From assembly GCF_036898095.1 (NCBI RefSeq), contig NC_090736.1, positions 11,926,184 to 11,990,183 of the forward strand: a DNA stretch of 64,000 bases, given 5' to 3'. Numbering within the stretch: position 1 is the stretch's first letter; the number at the start of each line of letters is the position of its first letter. The translations under genes were made by a program, and so were the position numbers. This DNA comes from Palaemon carinicauda. Its lineage: Eukaryota; Arthropoda; Malacostraca; Decapoda; Palaemonidae. Of the stretch, positions 63,591-64,000 are shown in pieces. The notes under the pieces are model-generated. The model saw nothing but the letters and a program-made list of their open reading frames with translations. It was not told where the DNA came from and did no database searches.

Positions 63591-64000
63591 TACCTTTTTC
63601 TTCTCTTGGAACTCTTATATTTTTATGGTTGTTGTGGTGATTGCGACAGTCACCCACAATCATTGATTTTAGTCAGATGTTCTATTTGTTCCTTGAGAGT
63701 GCCCCGGAACAAGGTTTTTCGACCGTTTTGACAACTCCTAGAGGTCTTCAGCCCCCTGGGTGGATTGCTGGATCTCATAAGGAAAGTGGACATAATGAAA
63801 GATTCATTGAAGTTAACTTCCTTATCAGGTACGAACCCTTAAGTTTGTTTATTAACGCTTAAGTAAAATTCCATCCATATCGGCTGTCTCTAACCCTCCA
63901 CCTAAGGTGTTAATCATCTATATACATAACTACCAGGTAAGTCTTGTGTTTAAAAATTTTATTTTCATTATAAAATAAATTTTTGAACATACTTCCCTGG

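Larger units (their letters stand above)
60073..64000 (+). mobile_element. DIRS element F (family 1), decayed, 5' truncated, runs off window
   Basis: Begins inside ORF1 at a sharp junction with LINE sequence. Order of remnants: ORF1 DV-x-R repeats (60083-60320), ORF1 C-terminal part (60720-61140), a second 24-bp repeat cluster (61318-61485), RT start (YYFWAIIGRS, SSIDLPPSSREESR near 61530-61680), RNase H (about 62380-62560), YR (about 62820-63590, ending YTLGPFVTASAVVGEE). ICR-like sequence begins near 63910 (ATCTATATACATAACTACCA, TTATAAAATAAATTTTTGAA) and is cut by the window end. Many stops; older than A-C. Confidence 0.8.

Overview
This 64-kb window is eukaryotic, repeat-saturated DNA. Long (GA)n, (CT)n, (AAT)n and (TA)n microsatellites, pogo/Tigger, hAT and jockey-like elements, and above all many DIRS-order tyrosine-recombinase (YR) retrotransposons suggest an arthropod, most likely a decapod crustacean. 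The organism is an inference; nothing in the window names it. Almost every long open frame belongs to a mobile element. The only candidate host coding sequence is one 91-nt exon (46672-46762). I see no tRNA or complete rRNA gene, no CRISPR array and no bacterial-type operon.

DIRS elements dominate, and every copy I could orient reads on the + strand. Family 1 (ITRs with CCGGTGAATATATA near their outer ends) comprises element A (8284-14790), element B (15854-22415), element C (39885-46263) and the decayed element F (60073 to the window end). Family 2 (ends based on TTTGTTCCGTAACTG) comprises the 3' part of element H (3289-5693), element D (23136-30638), the decayed element E (31149-37422) and a 5' remnant G (about 47265-49690). 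Complete copies show the classic layout: inverted terminal repeats, an ORF1 (gag-like) protein, an RT-RNase H protein followed by a methyltransferase-like stretch, a YR overlapping in another frame, and near the 3' end an internal complementary region (ICR) equal to the reverse complement of both outer ends fused together. The protein roles are those known for DIRS elements: RT and RNase H copy the RNA, the ICR and ITRs template circle formation, and the YR integrates the circle without a DDE integrase.

Element B has all three reading frames open and nearly identical ITRs, so it is the best candidate for a recent, possibly active copy. A and C share the same large ORF1 5' replacement (about 1.1 kb of foreign DNA, including a short 5S-rRNA-like stretch) and the same ORF1/RT junction deletion. 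They look like a non-autonomous subfamily; A nevertheless keeps a full-length YR.

Layout, left to right: a Tigger (pogo) transposon on the - strand sits in element H (1-3288); rest of element H; a LINE fragment (5895-6780); unassigned DNA; a second Tigger copy (7885-14889) split by DIRS A; unassigned DNA; DIRS B; a degenerate GCTCA-rich repeat; DIRS D; a short AT-rich gap; decayed DIRS E; a decayed TIGD1-like transposase (37910-39160); DIRS C; AT-rich DNA with the putative host exon; decayed DIRS G; a jockey-type LINE split by a hAT transposon (49844-52679, 8-bp target duplication); a second jockey-like LINE split by an unrelated LINE on the - strand (54821-58002, 9-bp target duplication); decayed DIRS F to the end of the window.

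Many long open frames here begin only at non-ATG codons or run through two overlapping genes. Where that matters I give the first ATG, or say that none exists.
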